DNA from: Uliginosibacterium paludis
GTDB lineage: Bacteria; Pseudomonadota; Gammaproteobacteria; Burkholderiales; Rhodocyclaceae
Length of the DNA: 64,000 bases
Direction: 5' to 3'
NCBI RefSeq assembly: GCF_039631355.1
Contig: NZ_JBDIVF010000002.1
Location: 750,084 to 814,083, forward strand
The notes under the pieces are model-generated. The model did not search any database and had not been told where the DNA came from. It was given only the letters and a program-made list of their open reading frames with translations. Of this stretch, positions 34,482-42,709 are shown in pieces. The translations under genes were made by a program, and so were the position numbers. Numbering within the stretch: position 1 is the stretch's first letter; the number at the start of each line of letters is the position of its first letter.

Positions 34482-34919
34482 TCAGCCTCGCAGGCCCACG
34501 CCGTGGGCCATCAATACCGCCAGCAAGGGCAGCAGGATGAGAATGGCCAGCTCGAGGCGGACGGCCTGTCTCACGCTGCGCGGCACCCGCACGACCTGCG
34601 CTTCGAGCCGGCTTTGCCGGATGAGGAAGACCGTCGGGTGGATCGAAATCAGCGCCGCGAGCGCAAACAGCCCCAGCTTGGCATGGAAGACCGGGTTGGC
34701 GGTATAGAACGCGGCCGGCTTGGCGCCGGACATCCAGAGCGTGAGGCCGGCGGCCAGCACCCCCGCCGCGGCCAGACCATAGAAACGGTCGATGCGCGCA
34801 AGCCTGCGGATTTCGGCAGCGCTCATTTCATCGCGCAGCAGCAGATGCTCGGCAAACAGCACGCCGGTGAGGATCAGGATCGCGAGGAAGTGGGCATAGC
34901 GGACAAGCAGATCTGTCAT
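34482..34919 (-). CDS. DUF2214 family membrane protein
   Basis: A 145-residue inner-membrane protein with four hydrophobic segments: about 8-25 (YAHFLAILILTGVLFAEHLLL), 47-65, 80-98 (LGLFALAALISIHPTVFLI) and 122-140. The two His in YAHFLAILILTGVLFAEHLL and one in ALISIHPT could bind heme or metal, as in related CopD and DUF2214 proteins. Function unknown. There are 181 bases between its start and the next gene; I see no gene or clear promoter there beyond a TTGACC hexamer near 35029. Confidence 0.82.
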   Translation of the reverse strand: MTDLLVRYAHFLAILILTGVLFAEHLLLRDEMSAAEIRRLARIDRFYGLAAAGVLAAGLTLWMSGAKPAAFYTANPVFHAKLGLFALAALISIHPTVFLIRQSRLEAQVVRVPRSVRQAVRLELAILILLPLLAVLMAHGVGLRG

Positions 34920-35100
34920 GGCGCGGGTCTCCGTGTTCAGGCAGCACTCAGGGTCGGCCGCAATCCGTGCAGTATGGCATGGCGAAAAAGGGGCTGACAG
35001 ACTCTGCGGCCGGGCGGTCTTGACCCGGTTTTAATCCCGGCTGAGCGCAGCTCACAGTCCTTGCGACAAGAATGAGCGGATCGTTTTCCGTGCCGCTGCC

Positions 35101-36330
35101 ATGTCCTTTTCCGCCTTCCGCTCCCTGTCGTTCGTGCTGTGCCTCCTGCTCGGCGCCTGCGCCGCCCGGCCGCCCGAGCCCGCTGCCCGCGCTACCCCGC
35201 CGCGCAATCCCGGTTATGAGTCGGCGCAGATGAATGCGGTGGAGCTCCGCCGCAGCACGCTGCAGCTCGGAGACAACCGCCTTGAACTGGTGCTGCGCGT
35301 GCCGGGCATGCCGGGGCGCTATCCGCTGGTGCTCTTCCTGGCGGGACTGGGCGCGCCCGCCGATGCGGCCGGTCCGCTGATGCAACACTGGGCCGAGGCC
35401 GGGCACGCCGTGCTGGCCGTGCAGGCCAGTGCCGATGGCCCGGCGGTCATGGCCGGGGCGGGAGACGGCCGCAAGGGGCGCGAAATCGCGGCCCGCGCCT
35501 ATTCGGCGGAGCGTCTCGGGCAGCGCCTCGGTGTGCTTGACGCCCTGCTCCGGCAACTGAAGGCAGGTGAGCTCGGCGAAGGCCTGCCCGTCGATCTCCT
35601 GGCCCGGATCGATACCGGCAACATGATCCTGGCCGGCTTCGACATCGGCGCGCAGACGGTTCAGGCCGCTGCGGGTGAGCATTGGCCGGGCGTCGCCGGG
35701 CGCACGCTGCCGGCGTCGGTGCGAGGGCTGATCCTGCTGAGTCCCCACGCGGAATCCGGCGGTGAAAGCTTCGCGACGCGCTATGCGGAGATGCGGGTGC
35801 CGGTCCTGGCCGTCAGCAGTGCGGAGGATGTCGACGGTTTCGATTTCGTGACTCAGCCTGCCCTGCGCCGCCAGGTGTTCGACAACCTGCCGGCCGGCGA
35901 CAAATACCTGCTCCAGCTCAGCTGGGCTTCGCATGCCGTCGTGGGGGGTGGTCAGGGCATGGGGGCTGGTTTTGCGGGCGAGACACGCAAGCCGCCGGAG
36001 GAGGGCAAGTCCTCGTCCCGAGGCGGGCCCGGCGGCCGGGGCGGTGGTCCCGGCGGTGGCATGGGCGGCGGACCGGGAGGCGGCATGGGAGGTGGTCCTG
36101 GCGGCGGCATGGAGGGTGGCCGGGGTGGTCCGCCCGGAGGCGGTCGCGAGGCTGCAAAGGGTGGCGCCGCGCCCGAGCCGATGGATGACGCCGAACAGGC
36201 GAAGTCCCTGCAGGCCGTCAGCCTCGCCTTCATCGACATGCTCTTGCAGGGGGACGATATTGCCCGCAGCTGGTTGCAGCGGGATGCGAATCGCTGGCTT
36301 GCTCAGACCGGCCGGTTCTACGGTCGCTGA
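35101..36330 (+). CDS. Lipoprotein with alpha/beta-hydrolase-like fold and Gly-rich insert
   Basis: A 409-residue protein with a lipobox (LLLGAC, lipid on about Cys17). Residues 55-300 look like a dienelactone-hydrolase or PAF-acetylhydrolase-like alpha/beta hydrolase: YPLVLFLAGLGAPADAAGPLMQHWAEAGHAVLAV, then ILAGFDIGAQTVQAAA where the nucleophile elbow reads G-F-D-I-G, so the usual Ser is Asp, and LSWASHAVVGG with a late His. From about 305 to 350 an insert of repeated GGGPGG/GGGMGG units occurs. A Gln/Asp-rich C-terminal helix follows that resembles the cap after the catalytic His. Activity is therefore doubtful. The gene's 3' end overlaps the convergent rhodanese gene by 13 bases. Confidence 0.72.
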   Translation: MSFSAFRSLSFVLCLLLGACAARPPEPAARATPPRNPGYESAQMNAVELRRSTLQLGDNRLELVLRVPGMPGRYPLVLFLAGLGAPADAAGPLMQHWAEAGHAVLAVQASADGPAVMAGAGDGRKGREIAARAYSAERLGQRLGVLDALLRQLKAGELGEGLPVDLLARIDTGNMILAGFDIGAQTVQAAAGEHWPGVAGRTLPASVRGLILLSPHAESGGESFATRYAEMRVPVLAVSSAEDVDGFDFVTQPALRRQVFDNLPAGDKYLLQLSWASHAVVGGGQGMGAGFAGETRKPPEEGKSSSRGGPGGRGGGPGGGMGGGPGGGMGGGPGGGMEGGRGGPPGGGREAAKGGAAPEPMDDAEQAKSLQAVSLAFIDMLLQGDDIARSWLQRDANRWLAQTGRFYGR

Positions 36331-36662
36331 GACGGCTCCGGCGTGGCGCGGACGCGCTTGCGGGCGTCGTCCATGGCGCCGTAGTCGAGCACGTTGCGGT
36401 AGCCCAGGCGGATCAGGGTCTGGCCGGCCTCGTGCGAGCGCCGGCCGGAGCGGCAGTAGACGATGACCTCGTCATCGCGCCGCGCCGCCTCCGCGATGCG
36501 CTTGTCGATCTCGTCGTAGGGAATGTTCAGCGCGCCCTCCAGATGGCCTTCGCTGTATTCGGCGGGCGTACGCACATCGATCAGCACGGTGGCGGCACCG
36601 GCCGGACTGCAGGCCAGCAGGGCGAGCGTGAGTGTCAGGGGGCGGAACAGGCGTGCGGACAT
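36318..36662 (-). CDS. Periplasmic single-domain rhodanese (PspE-like)
   Basis: A 114-residue protein with the ATG at 36662 and GGGAGAAAG upstream. A signal peptide runs to about AGA-A at residue 24. The rhodanese domain has VLIDVRTPAEYSEGHLEGALNIPYDEID and the active-site loop VIVYCRSGRRSHEAG with the catalytic Cys. It transfers sulfane sulfur or acts in thiosulfate or disulfide chemistry in the periplasm. Divergent from the DUF134 gene across a 91-base spacer. Confidence 0.9.
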   Translation of the reverse strand: MSARLFRPLTLTLALLACSPAGAATVLIDVRTPAEYSEGHLEGALNIPYDEIDKRIAEAARRDDEVIVYCRSGRRSHEAGQTLIRLGYRNVLDYGAMDDARKRVRATPEPSQRP

Positions 36663-36753
36663 GGCTTTCTCCCGGTGGGCTGACAAGGATCAAGCTCCGC
36701 ATGCTGCACCGGATCCGATAATTGGCTTTTGCCAGTAATCAAGAGAAGCCCGC

Positions 36754-37077
36754 GTGGTACGCCCGACCAAGCAGCGCTGCGTGAGCTGCGATCCCGTTTC
36801 AGATTATTTCAAGCCGCGCGGCGTGCCCATGAAACTGCTCGATGAGGTACGTCTGGACCTCGACGAGCTGGAAGCCCTGCGCCTGGCCGATCTCGAAGGT
36901 TTGTACCAGGCCGATGTGGCGCTGCGCATGGGCGTCTCCCGGCAGACCGTCGGCAACATCCTTGAGCGGGCCCACCGCAAGGTGGCCGATGCGCTGCTCA
37001 ACGGAAAGGCGCTGGCCATCGGCCCGCGCGTGGCCGCTCCCGATTCCGATCATTCCGACAGCAAGGATTCCGCATGA
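36754..37077 (+). CDS. DUF134 family DNA-binding protein
   Basis: A 107-residue predicted regulator with a GTG start. It begins RPTKQRCVSCDPVSDYFKPRGVPMK, with two Cys close together. A sigma-70-region-4-like helix-turn-helix follows in LDELEALRLADLEGLYQADVALRMGVSRQTVGNILERAHRKVADALLNG. DUF134 genes are regularly next to NifX/NafY-like dinitrogenase-cofactor-domain genes, as here. Its stop overlaps the next start as ATGA, so the pair is translationally coupled. Confidence 0.9.
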   Translation: MVRPTKQRCVSCDPVSDYFKPRGVPMKLLDEVRLDLDELEALRLADLEGLYQADVALRMGVSRQTVGNILERAHRKVADALLNGKALAIGPRVAAPDSDHSDSKDSA

Positions 37078-37562
37078 AACTCTGCATTCCCGTTGCCAGC
37101 GCCGAAGGCCTGGATGCGCCGCTGCACCCCGATTTCGGTGCCGCCCGCCACCTCCTCATCGTGGAAGGCGAGAGCCTTCACGCCGTGGATCGCGAACACC
37201 CCGAGCTCATCAGCGAAGCCATCGTGAGCGGCATCGACGGCATTCTGTGCAGCGAAATCCATCCGCGCCTGCTCTACGAACTCCAGCACAGCGGTGTCCA
37301 GGTCTATGGCTGCGAAGCGGAAAGCGCGCGCGAGGCGCTCGCGCAGTTCCGCGCGGGCGAGCTAGAGGCCGCACCGCCCTTCGACCCGCGTGGCGAAGCC
37401 GGCGCGCATGCTTGCGGCGGGCACGAGCATGGCGACCACGAATGCTGTGGCGGCAAGGGGCATGACGATCCGGATCACGAGTGCTGCGGAGGCAAGGGCC
37501 ATGGGCAGGGAGGCGGTGGCTGCGGTGGTCATGGCCACGGCGGCTGTGGCTGCGCGCACTGA
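37074..37562 (+). CDS. NifX/NafY-like (dinitrogenase iron-molybdenum cofactor biosynthesis domain) protein with His/Cys-rich tail
   Basis: A 162-residue protein. Residues 1-105 form the NifX/NafY/NifB-C-terminal fold: KLCIPVASAEGLDAPLHPDFGAARHLLIVEGE, IVSGIDGILCSEIHPRLLYELQHSGVQVYGCEAESAREALAQF. The last 50 residues are Gly/His/Cys-rich and contain two copies of the unit DHECCGGKGH, then CGGHGHGGCGCAH. The tail looks able to bind metal such as Fe, Mo, Ni or Zn. No nif genes are near, so a general metal-cluster or metal-storage role is more likely than nitrogenase assembly. Confidence 0.85.
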   Translation: MKLCIPVASAEGLDAPLHPDFGAARHLLIVEGESLHAVDREHPELISEAIVSGIDGILCSEIHPRLLYELQHSGVQVYGCEAESAREALAQFRAGELEAAPPFDPRGEAGAHACGGHEHGDHECCGGKGHDDPDHECCGGKGHGQGGGGCGGHGHGGCGCAH

Positions 37563-37659
37563 GCCCTGACGGGCGGCGCTGCCGGGGCTGATACATAAAC
37601 ATGTCATCCCCGTCAGGATTCCGGCGTTACACTTTGATGGATCGTCCGGGAGCCCTGCC

Positions 37660-38202
37660 GTGTCAGCCTTTTCCGCCTTGCCAGCCGTGATGTGCCTGCT
37701 TTGCCTCGGCGCTTGCGCGTCGCTCAGCGAGTCCGAGTGCCAGCGCGGCGACTGGGAGCAGATCGGCTTTCGTGATGGCCAGAACGGGCGTCCGATGGCC
37801 CGCTTCGATGAACACCGCGAAGCCTGCACGCCCTACGGCGTGGCACCGGCCGAGCTGCCTTACCGCGCCGGTCGCGACCGCGGCCTCAATTTCTACTGCA
37901 CGCCGGCCAATGCGCTGGCGGTGGGGCGACGCGGCGAAAACTACGCCGGCGTCTGTCCGGTCTGGGCCGAGCGTTCCTTCCTGCCGGCTTATGAAGTGGG
38001 GCGTGACATCTATGTGGCACGCCAGCGGGTCGAGCGCCTCGAGCAGGACCGGCGCATGATCGAGATGCGCCTGGCCGCCGCGCGCACGCGCGACGAAGCC
38101 CGCTACTGGAGCGGCCAGATGGCGCGTACCGAGATCGAACGGGATTTCGCGCGCATGGACATGCTGCTGCGCGAGTCCCGCGCGGGCTCTGTCCGTTACT
38201 GA
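37660..38202 (+). CDS. DUF2799 lipoprotein
   Basis: A 180-residue lipoprotein with a GTG start and GGGAG upstream. The lipobox is LCLGAC with the lipid on about Cys19. The family pattern DWEQIGFRDGQNGRPMARFDEHREACTPYGV, YRAGRDRGLNFYCTPANAL and YAGVCPVWAERSFLPAYEVGRDIY is clear, with paired Cys. A coiled-coil helix (about 120-175, RQRVERLEQDRRMIEMRLAAAR) ends it. Envelope protein of unknown role. The gene may be co-transcribed with the KTSC gene 11 bases downstream. Confidence 0.85.
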   Translation: MSAFSALPAVMCLLCLGACASLSESECQRGDWEQIGFRDGQNGRPMARFDEHREACTPYGVAPAELPYRAGRDRGLNFYCTPANALAVGRRGENYAGVCPVWAERSFLPAYEVGRDIYVARQRVERLEQDRRMIEMRLAAARTRDEARYWSGQMARTEIERDFARMDMLLRESRAGSVRY

Positions 38203-38213
38203 GAGGAAGACAC

Positions 38214-38426
38214 ATGGCCATCGAACGCAAGCCGATCAATCGGGGCGGCATCAAGTCGGCAGGCTACGACCGCAACGCCCGCATCCTGGAGATCGAATTC
38301 TCCGGTGGCCGGATCATCCAGCACACCAGTGTCGGCGAGGAGATCGCGCTGCGCTTTCTCGCCAGCAGCTCGCCCATGGGCTACTACCAGGACAAGATCG
38401 AGGAAGAGTATCCGACCCGTCGCTGA
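38214..38426 (+). CDS. KTSC-domain small protein
   Basis: A 70-residue protein fitting the KTSC domain: SAGYDRNARILEIEFSGGRIIQHTSVGEEIALRFLASSSPMGYYQDKIEEEY. GAGAGGAAG lies just before the ATG. These domains occur alone or at the C-terminus of lysyl-tRNA synthetase-like proteins; function unknown. The 278 bases after its stop hold no convincing gene. Confidence 0.8.
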   Translation: MAIERKPINRGGIKSAGYDRNARILEIEFSGGRIIQHTSVGEEIALRFLASSSPMGYYQDKIEEEYPTRR

Positions 38427-38704
38427 GCAGGGCTCCGCGCGGTTCTGAGGCTGCGGCGCGGCCAGGTCTCGCCGGCCTCGTCGGAGCCGGCCGGTGGCAT
38501 GTGCTGCGCCCGTCTCCGTGCCCTGTACGCCGTCTTCCTGTGGCCCTGAAGCAAACCGTGACAATCACCGTCTTGGCTTCGCGGCACGGCCTGCCAATAA
38601 TGGTCTTTTCCCCGGCGCGGGCCTCACGCTGCCTCTGCCGGATTCATCTGGATGTCATGAAGCCGCGGCCGCGGAGGCGGCGGTTTCATCGGGAGGAGAC
38701 AAGC

Positions 38705-39463
38705 ATGAAGAAAATCACCGTGAGCCTGATGGCTGCTGCAATGATGACATCGGCATTGGCGATGGCGGCGCCGGCATGGGCCGCTGACAACGTCGGCAAA
38801 ACGCTTTCAGTGGTGGCCGGACAAGCCCCGAAGCAGATTCGCGGCAGCATCAGGGGTGAGGGGCTTGCGGATTACATCGTGCATGCCCGCGCGGGGCAGA
38901 CCCTCGATGTGAGCATGACCAGCTCGAATGGTGCCAACTACTTCAATCTGCTGCCCCCCGGCTCTGACGAGGCGCTGGCGAATGGCTCGATGCTGGGCAA
39001 CAAGTGGTCCGGCGCACTGCCGGCGGACGGTGACTATCGCGTCCGCGTCTATCTGATGCGCAGCGCCGCACGCCGCAACGAGGCTGCCCGCTTCACGCTC
39101 ACCCTTTCGCTTCATGATGGCGCACGCCCAGACGCAGCCTTGCGCCATGACGCCAAGGTGGCGGGCACGCCCTATCACGCAACCGGTCGGGTGCCCTGTT
39201 CGGTGGGCCCGGATCCGAAGGGGTCGGCGCAATGTTCCTTCGGCGTGATCCGCAAGGGCAGCGGCCGTGCCGAAGTGCATCTCGCCTCGCCAGGCCAGGA
39301 GTTGCAGGGCGATGGCATCGTGCTGGAGTTCGACGGCAGCCGGGTTTCCAGCGCCAGCGCGAAGCAGCGCGTTTTCGGTCGGCATCATGGCGACGAGTGG
39401 GAAATCAACGTCAATGATTTCTACTTCTTCAACCTGCCTGACGCCCTCATCAATGGCGGCTGA
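38705..39463 (+). CDS. Exported protein with pre-peptidase C-terminal-like domain
   Basis: A 252-residue periplasmic or secreted protein with a strong ribosome site (GGGAGGAGAC) and a signal peptide ending APAWA-A. Residues 30-140 form a PPC-like beta-sandwich: SIRGEGLADYIVHARAGQTLDVSMTSSNGANYFNLLPPGSDEALANGS, then LPADGDYRVRVYLMRSAARRNEAARFTLTLSL. The remainder has two Cys (VPCSVG, AQCSFGVI) likely in a disulfide. No enzyme motif is seen. Possible ligand-binding or inhibitor role; I cannot name one. Confidence 0.78.
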   Translation: MKKITVSLMAAAMMTSALAMAAPAWAADNVGKTLSVVAGQAPKQIRGSIRGEGLADYIVHARAGQTLDVSMTSSNGANYFNLLPPGSDEALANGSMLGNKWSGALPADGDYRVRVYLMRSAARRNEAARFTLTLSLHDGARPDAALRHDAKVAGTPYHATGRVPCSVGPDPKGSAQCSFGVIRKGSGRAEVHLASPGQELQGDGIVLEFDGSRVSSASAKQRVFGRHHGDEWEINVNDFYFFNLPDALINGG

Positions 39464-39486
39464 GCAGCTGTCCTGCGCATGAAAAC

Positions 39487-39513
39487 AAGGCCGGCATCAG
39501 CCGGCTTTTTTTT
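39487..39513 (+). terminator. Intrinsic terminator after the PPC-domain gene
   Basis: GCCGGC-ATCA-GCCGGC with flanking A and an 8-T tract. Confidence 0.9.
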
Positions 39514-39536
39514 CATGACGTCAGAATACGCGGCCT

Positions 39537-40511
39537 TCACTTCTTCGACGGCAGCGGCGCGTACTCCACCGGCACCCAGCTGAAACCGTTTTCTTCCTTG
39601 CGCACATGACCGAAGCCGGGGAAAGGCAGATGGGCACCGCCGATCCAGAGCTGATCGCGTGCGGCTTCGACGAACAGGCGCTGACGGGTCTCGATGGCTT
39701 TGGCGGCATCGACGTCGAACTCGATCGAAATGTCCGGGCGCACGAACTGGCTCGCATGGTTGTGCACGATGTCGCCCCACAGCAGCAGACGCTCCTTGCC
39801 TGCCTTGACGAGATAGGCGGTGTGCCCGGGCGTATGGCCGAACGCGGCAACCGAACTCACGCCGCCGAACAGCGTTCCGCCAGGCGTAAAGGTCTTGAAG
39901 CGGCCGCTGGCGACGTAGGGCGCTACCGATTCCTGCGCCATCCTGAACAAACCCTGGGCGCTCTTCGGCGCCGTGGCCATGGCGTTTTCGTCCAGCCAGA
40001 AATCCGCATCCTGCTTTGACGCAAACACATCCGCCTTCGGGAAGACTGCCTTGCCATCCGCGCTGCGCAGGCCGCAGGCATGGTCGGCATGAAGATGGGT
40101 CAGCAGCACGGCGTCGACCTGGCCGGGCTCGTAACCGGCAGCCTTGAGGTTGCCGAGCAGGCGCCCCATGCCGGGCCCGAAGCAGGCGGCCGCACCGCTG
40201 TCGACGAGGATCAGCTTGTCGCCGGTATTGATCACGAAGGCGTTGACGGCGGTCTGCACGCCGGGCGTCGTCGTCTGGAACATGCGCGCGATCAGTTTCT
40301 GGACGTCTTTGGCGCTCGCTCCCTTGAGCAGGCCGGGTTCGAGTTCGATGAAGCCGTCATAAATGGCGGTGACCTCCGTCTTGCCGATCAGCATGCGGTA
40401 ATAGCCTGGCGCCTGTTGCCGATGCAGGGGCGCGGCCGCCTGCGCAAGCGGCAGGCCGAGCAGGCTCAGCATCAGCAGGAAGCGGGGCAGGAAGGCGGTC
40501 GATCGGGTCAT
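39537..40511 (-). CDS. Exported metallo-beta-lactamase-fold hydrolase
   Basis: A 324-residue protein with a signal peptide (LLMLSLLGLPLAQA-A). The MBL-fold metal motif HLHADH is present in VLLTHLHADHACGL, preceded by LILVDSGAAACFGPGMG. Later ligands appear in FGHTPGHTAYLV and LLLWGDIVHNHASQ, and a C-terminal GGAHLPFPGFGHV. The layout matches exported glyoxalase/lactonase-like MBL proteins such as AttM/AiiB relatives. Substrate not known; class B beta-lactamase activity is not implied. Convergent with the PPC-domain gene; 174 bases from the nap operon end. Confidence 0.88.
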   Translation of the reverse strand: MTRSTAFLPRFLLMLSLLGLPLAQAAAPLHRQQAPGYYRMLIGKTEVTAIYDGFIELEPGLLKGASAKDVQKLIARMFQTTTPGVQTAVNAFVINTGDKLILVDSGAAACFGPGMGRLLGNLKAAGYEPGQVDAVLLTHLHADHACGLRSADGKAVFPKADVFASKQDADFWLDENAMATAPKSAQGLFRMAQESVAPYVASGRFKTFTPGGTLFGGVSSVAAFGHTPGHTAYLVKAGKERLLLWGDIVHNHASQFVRPDISIEFDVDAAKAIETRQRLFVEAARDQLWIGGAHLPFPGFGHVRKEENGFSWVPVEYAPLPSKK

Positions 40512-40621
40512 GATGCAGTCCTTTGCAGCGGGCGAGAGGCAACCTTAACGCTCGCGGCGCGGTCCTCCGGATTCCTTCCTTGAAGGGCAGGCCGCAGCGG
40601 CCGCTGCGGCTTCCCGACGGC

Positions 40622-40648
40622 GCAAAAGCAAAGGCCCCTTGCGGGGCC
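40622..40648 (-). terminator. Intrinsic terminator after napC
   Basis: On the minus strand GGCCCC-GCAA-GGGGCC is followed by TTTGCTTTT. It ends the napDAGHBC transcript. Confidence 0.85.
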
Positions 40649-40685
40649 GATGCTTCCTGTCTGAAGCGCCTGGCAGGGCGAGCGC

Positions 40686-41348
40686 TCAGGGTTTGCCGTC
40701 CGGCCTCGCCGGCAGGGGCGGATGCACCACTTCCTGCGGCACGCTCTCGCGCTCGGCGCCGACATGCTGATCGATCGGTGGCAGGTTGTGGGCAATGCCC
40801 TTGTGGCAGTCGATGCAGGTCATGCCTTCGGCGAAGCCCTTCTGGTGCATCGCGGCGCCGCGCCGGTTCTGCTCGGCGTAATCCATGAAGTCGTAGTTGT
40901 GGCAGTTGCGGCACTCCTGCGAGTTGTTCGCCTTCATCCGCTTCCATTCGTTCTGGGCCAGGCGGATGCGCTCGGTCTCGAACTTCTCGCGGGTGTCGAT
41001 GCTGCCGGTGATCTTGCCCCAGACTTCCTTCGACGCCTGGATCTTGCGGATCACCTTGGGGACCCATTCCTTGGGCACATGGCAGTCGGGGCAGGTGGCG
41101 CGCACGCCGGTGCGGTTGGAATGGTGAATGGTGTTGCGGTACTCCTGGTACACGTTGGCTTCCATCTCGTGGCAGCCGATGCAGAAGGCTTCACGGTTGG
41201 TCCATTCCATCGCGGTATTGAAGCCGCCCCAGAAGATGATGCCGGCGGCAAACGCGATCAGCAGGCCGCCGATGCCGATGAACCACTTCCTGCGGAGCAG
41301 CCCGCAGAGGCGGGCCTTGAGGCCGGTGGCCGGGGTGTTGTCAGTCAT
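40686..41348 (-). CDS. napC: NapC/NirT-family tetraheme cytochrome c
   Basis: A membrane-anchored quinol dehydrogenase that feeds electrons to NapB/NapA. It is 220 residues. There is one N-terminal transmembrane anchor (FIGIGGLLIAFAAGIIFWGG). Four c-type heme motifs are present: CIGCH, CPDCH, CRNCH and CIDCH. ASKEVWGKITGSIDTREKFE and NSQECRNCHNYDFMDY are typical of NapC. Last gene of the operon, 54 bases after napB. Confidence 0.95.
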   Translation of the reverse strand: MTDNTPATGLKARLCGLLRRKWFIGIGGLLIAFAAGIIFWGGFNTAMEWTNREAFCIGCHEMEANVYQEYRNTIHHSNRTGVRATCPDCHVPKEWVPKVIRKIQASKEVWGKITGSIDTREKFETERIRLAQNEWKRMKANNSQECRNCHNYDFMDYAEQNRRGAAMHQKGFAEGMTCIDCHKGIAHNLPPIDQHVGAERESVPQEVVHPPLPARPDGKP

Positions 41349-41402
41349 GTTCCTGTCCTCGACTTTGCGTGGCGTTGTGCTCTGTATCGGGTGCGCGCAG
41401 GC

Positions 41403-41855
41403 TCAGCGGAAACCGGCGGCGGGCTGGAACCTGTTCTCGACCAGTGGCTTGGCATCGGTCTGCGGCACATGGCACTGGGTGCAGAAGTAGCGGCGAGGCG
41501 AGATGTTGGAGAGCTCGGTGCCGGAGTAGGTCTTGAAGTGGGTGATGCTGACCTTGGTTGCGCCGGTGTCTCTGGTGCGGTTCCAGGCGTGGCAGTCGAG
41601 GCACTTGTTGAAATTCTTCGTGATGTTGTAGCCCTTGATCGTGTGCGGAATCAGCGGCGGCTGCTGCACGAAGTCACGCGGCATGGGCCCCTGGTCGCGT
41701 TCGTTGCGGAAGTTGTCGGAGGGGGCTTCCGGCCCGCTGATGTCTACGCCGCGCAGGGTCTGGACTTTCACCGGTTCCGCGGGCGCGGCGGCTTTCTGGG
41801 CGAGGGCAGGGGCGGCCAGCAGGCAGGCCATGAGGATGGTCATCAGTGTTTTCAT
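41403..41855 (-). CDS. napB: Periplasmic nitrate reductase diheme cytochrome c subunit
   Basis: Small subunit of NapAB, passing electrons from NapC to NapA. It is 150 residues with an AGGAG site before the ATG. The signal peptide ends APALA. Two heme motifs CLDCH and CTQCH are present, and the conserved texts RGVDISGPEAPSDNF, PPLIPHTI, ITHFKTY and ISPRRYFCTQCHVPQ fit NapB. The start overlaps the napH stop by four bases. Confidence 0.95.
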   Translation of the reverse strand: MKTLMTILMACLLAAPALAQKAAAPAEPVKVQTLRGVDISGPEAPSDNFRNERDQGPMPRDFVQQPPLIPHTIKGYNITKNFNKCLDCHAWNRTRDTGATKVSITHFKTYSGTELSNISPRRYFCTQCHVPQTDAKPLVENRFQPAAGFR

Positions 41856-42709
41856 TTTTCGCTCCTGTTGAACCGGCTGCCGAGCCGGAAGACGTCCTTG
41901 CTGCAAACATCGATGCAGCGCCCGCATCGGGTACAGGCGCTGGCAAGGATCAGTGGATGGCGCTGGCCGACGGCCTTGAGCGCAGGGCGGATCACCTGGG
42001 GTTCCGGGCAAACCGTGAAGCAGTCCATGCAGTCGTCGCAGTCGCGCCGGGCATGGGCCGAAATGCGCAGCAGGCCGGGCCGGTCGAGCAGCGCGTAGCA
42101 GGCGCCGACCGGGCAGAGGTGGCTGCACCACCCCCTGCCTGCCATGGCAAAGTCATAAACGAAGAGGCCGCCCACGATCAGCCAGGCTGAGCCGGCGCCG
42201 AAGATCAGCCCGCGCTGCAGCATGGAGACCGGATTGACCCACTCCCACACCTGCAGACCGGTCAGCGCGGTGGCGATCAGCACGGCGCCCAGCAGCCAGT
42301 AGCGCGTGGCGGGATGCGGGCTCCGGCCGCCCTTGAGGCCCAGACGGCGACGCAGCCAGGCTGCGGCGTCCGTCACGGCATTCATCGGGCAGACCCAGGC
42401 GCAGAACAGGCGGCCACCGGCGAGCAGGTAGAAGGCGGTGACAATGAGCACGCCGGTGACTGCCGCTGCAGCGGGCCGGTGGCCGCTGGCCAGCATTTGC
42501 AGGAAGGCGAAGGGATCGGTCAGCGGCAGCAGGTCGAGCGTGAGACTGGAGGCGAGGTTGCCCTTGCTGATCCAGAGGCCGAAGAGCGGGCCGCTGAGGA
42601 AGGCCGCCAGGATGGCCAGCTGGGACGCGCGGCGCAGCAGCAGCCAGCGGTGCGCGCGCAGCCAGCCCCTGGTGGCAATCGCTTCGGCAGCGGGGTGGCG
42701 GGCACTCAT
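41852..42709 (-). CDS. napH: NapH, membrane ferredoxin-type quinol dehydrogenase subunit
   Basis: A 285-residue inner-membrane protein with four transmembrane segments, two CxxxCP motifs (LFCAWVCPMNAV and WCSHLCPVGACY) and two [4Fe-4S] ferredoxin clusters at the C-terminus (CDDCMDCFTVCPEP and CTRCGRCIDVCSKDVF). With NapG it forms a quinol-oxidising route to NapA. It overlaps napG by four bases. Confidence 0.95.
   Translation of the reverse strand: MSARHPAAEAIATRGWLRAHRWLLLRRASQLAILAAFLSGPLFGLWISKGNLASSLTLDLLPLTDPFAFLQMLASGHRPAAAAVTGVLIVTAFYLLAGGRLFCAWVCPMNAVTDAAAWLRRRLGLKGGRSPHPATRYWLLGAVLIATALTGLQVWEWVNPVSMLQRGLIFGAGSAWLIVGGLFVYDFAMAGRGWCSHLCPVGACYALLDRPGLLRISAHARRDCDDCMDCFTVCPEPQVIRPALKAVGQRHPLILASACTRCGRCIDVCSKDVFRLGSRFNRSEK

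Noticed and set aside
37074..37562. A nitrogen-fixation gene
   Set aside because: NifX-like domain alone does not show nitrogen fixation; no nifHDK or other nif gene is in the window.
38427..38704. A small gene in the 278-base gap after the KTSC gene
   Set aside because: Frames there are short, lack ribosome sites and have no recognisable content; the upstream extension of the PPC-domain frame has no signal-peptide-compatible start.
39537..40511. Antibiotic-resistance beta-lactamase
   Set aside because: The MBL fold is broad and the sequence fits exported lactonase or glyoxalase-like hydrolases; no class B active-site set beyond the common metal motif was seen.
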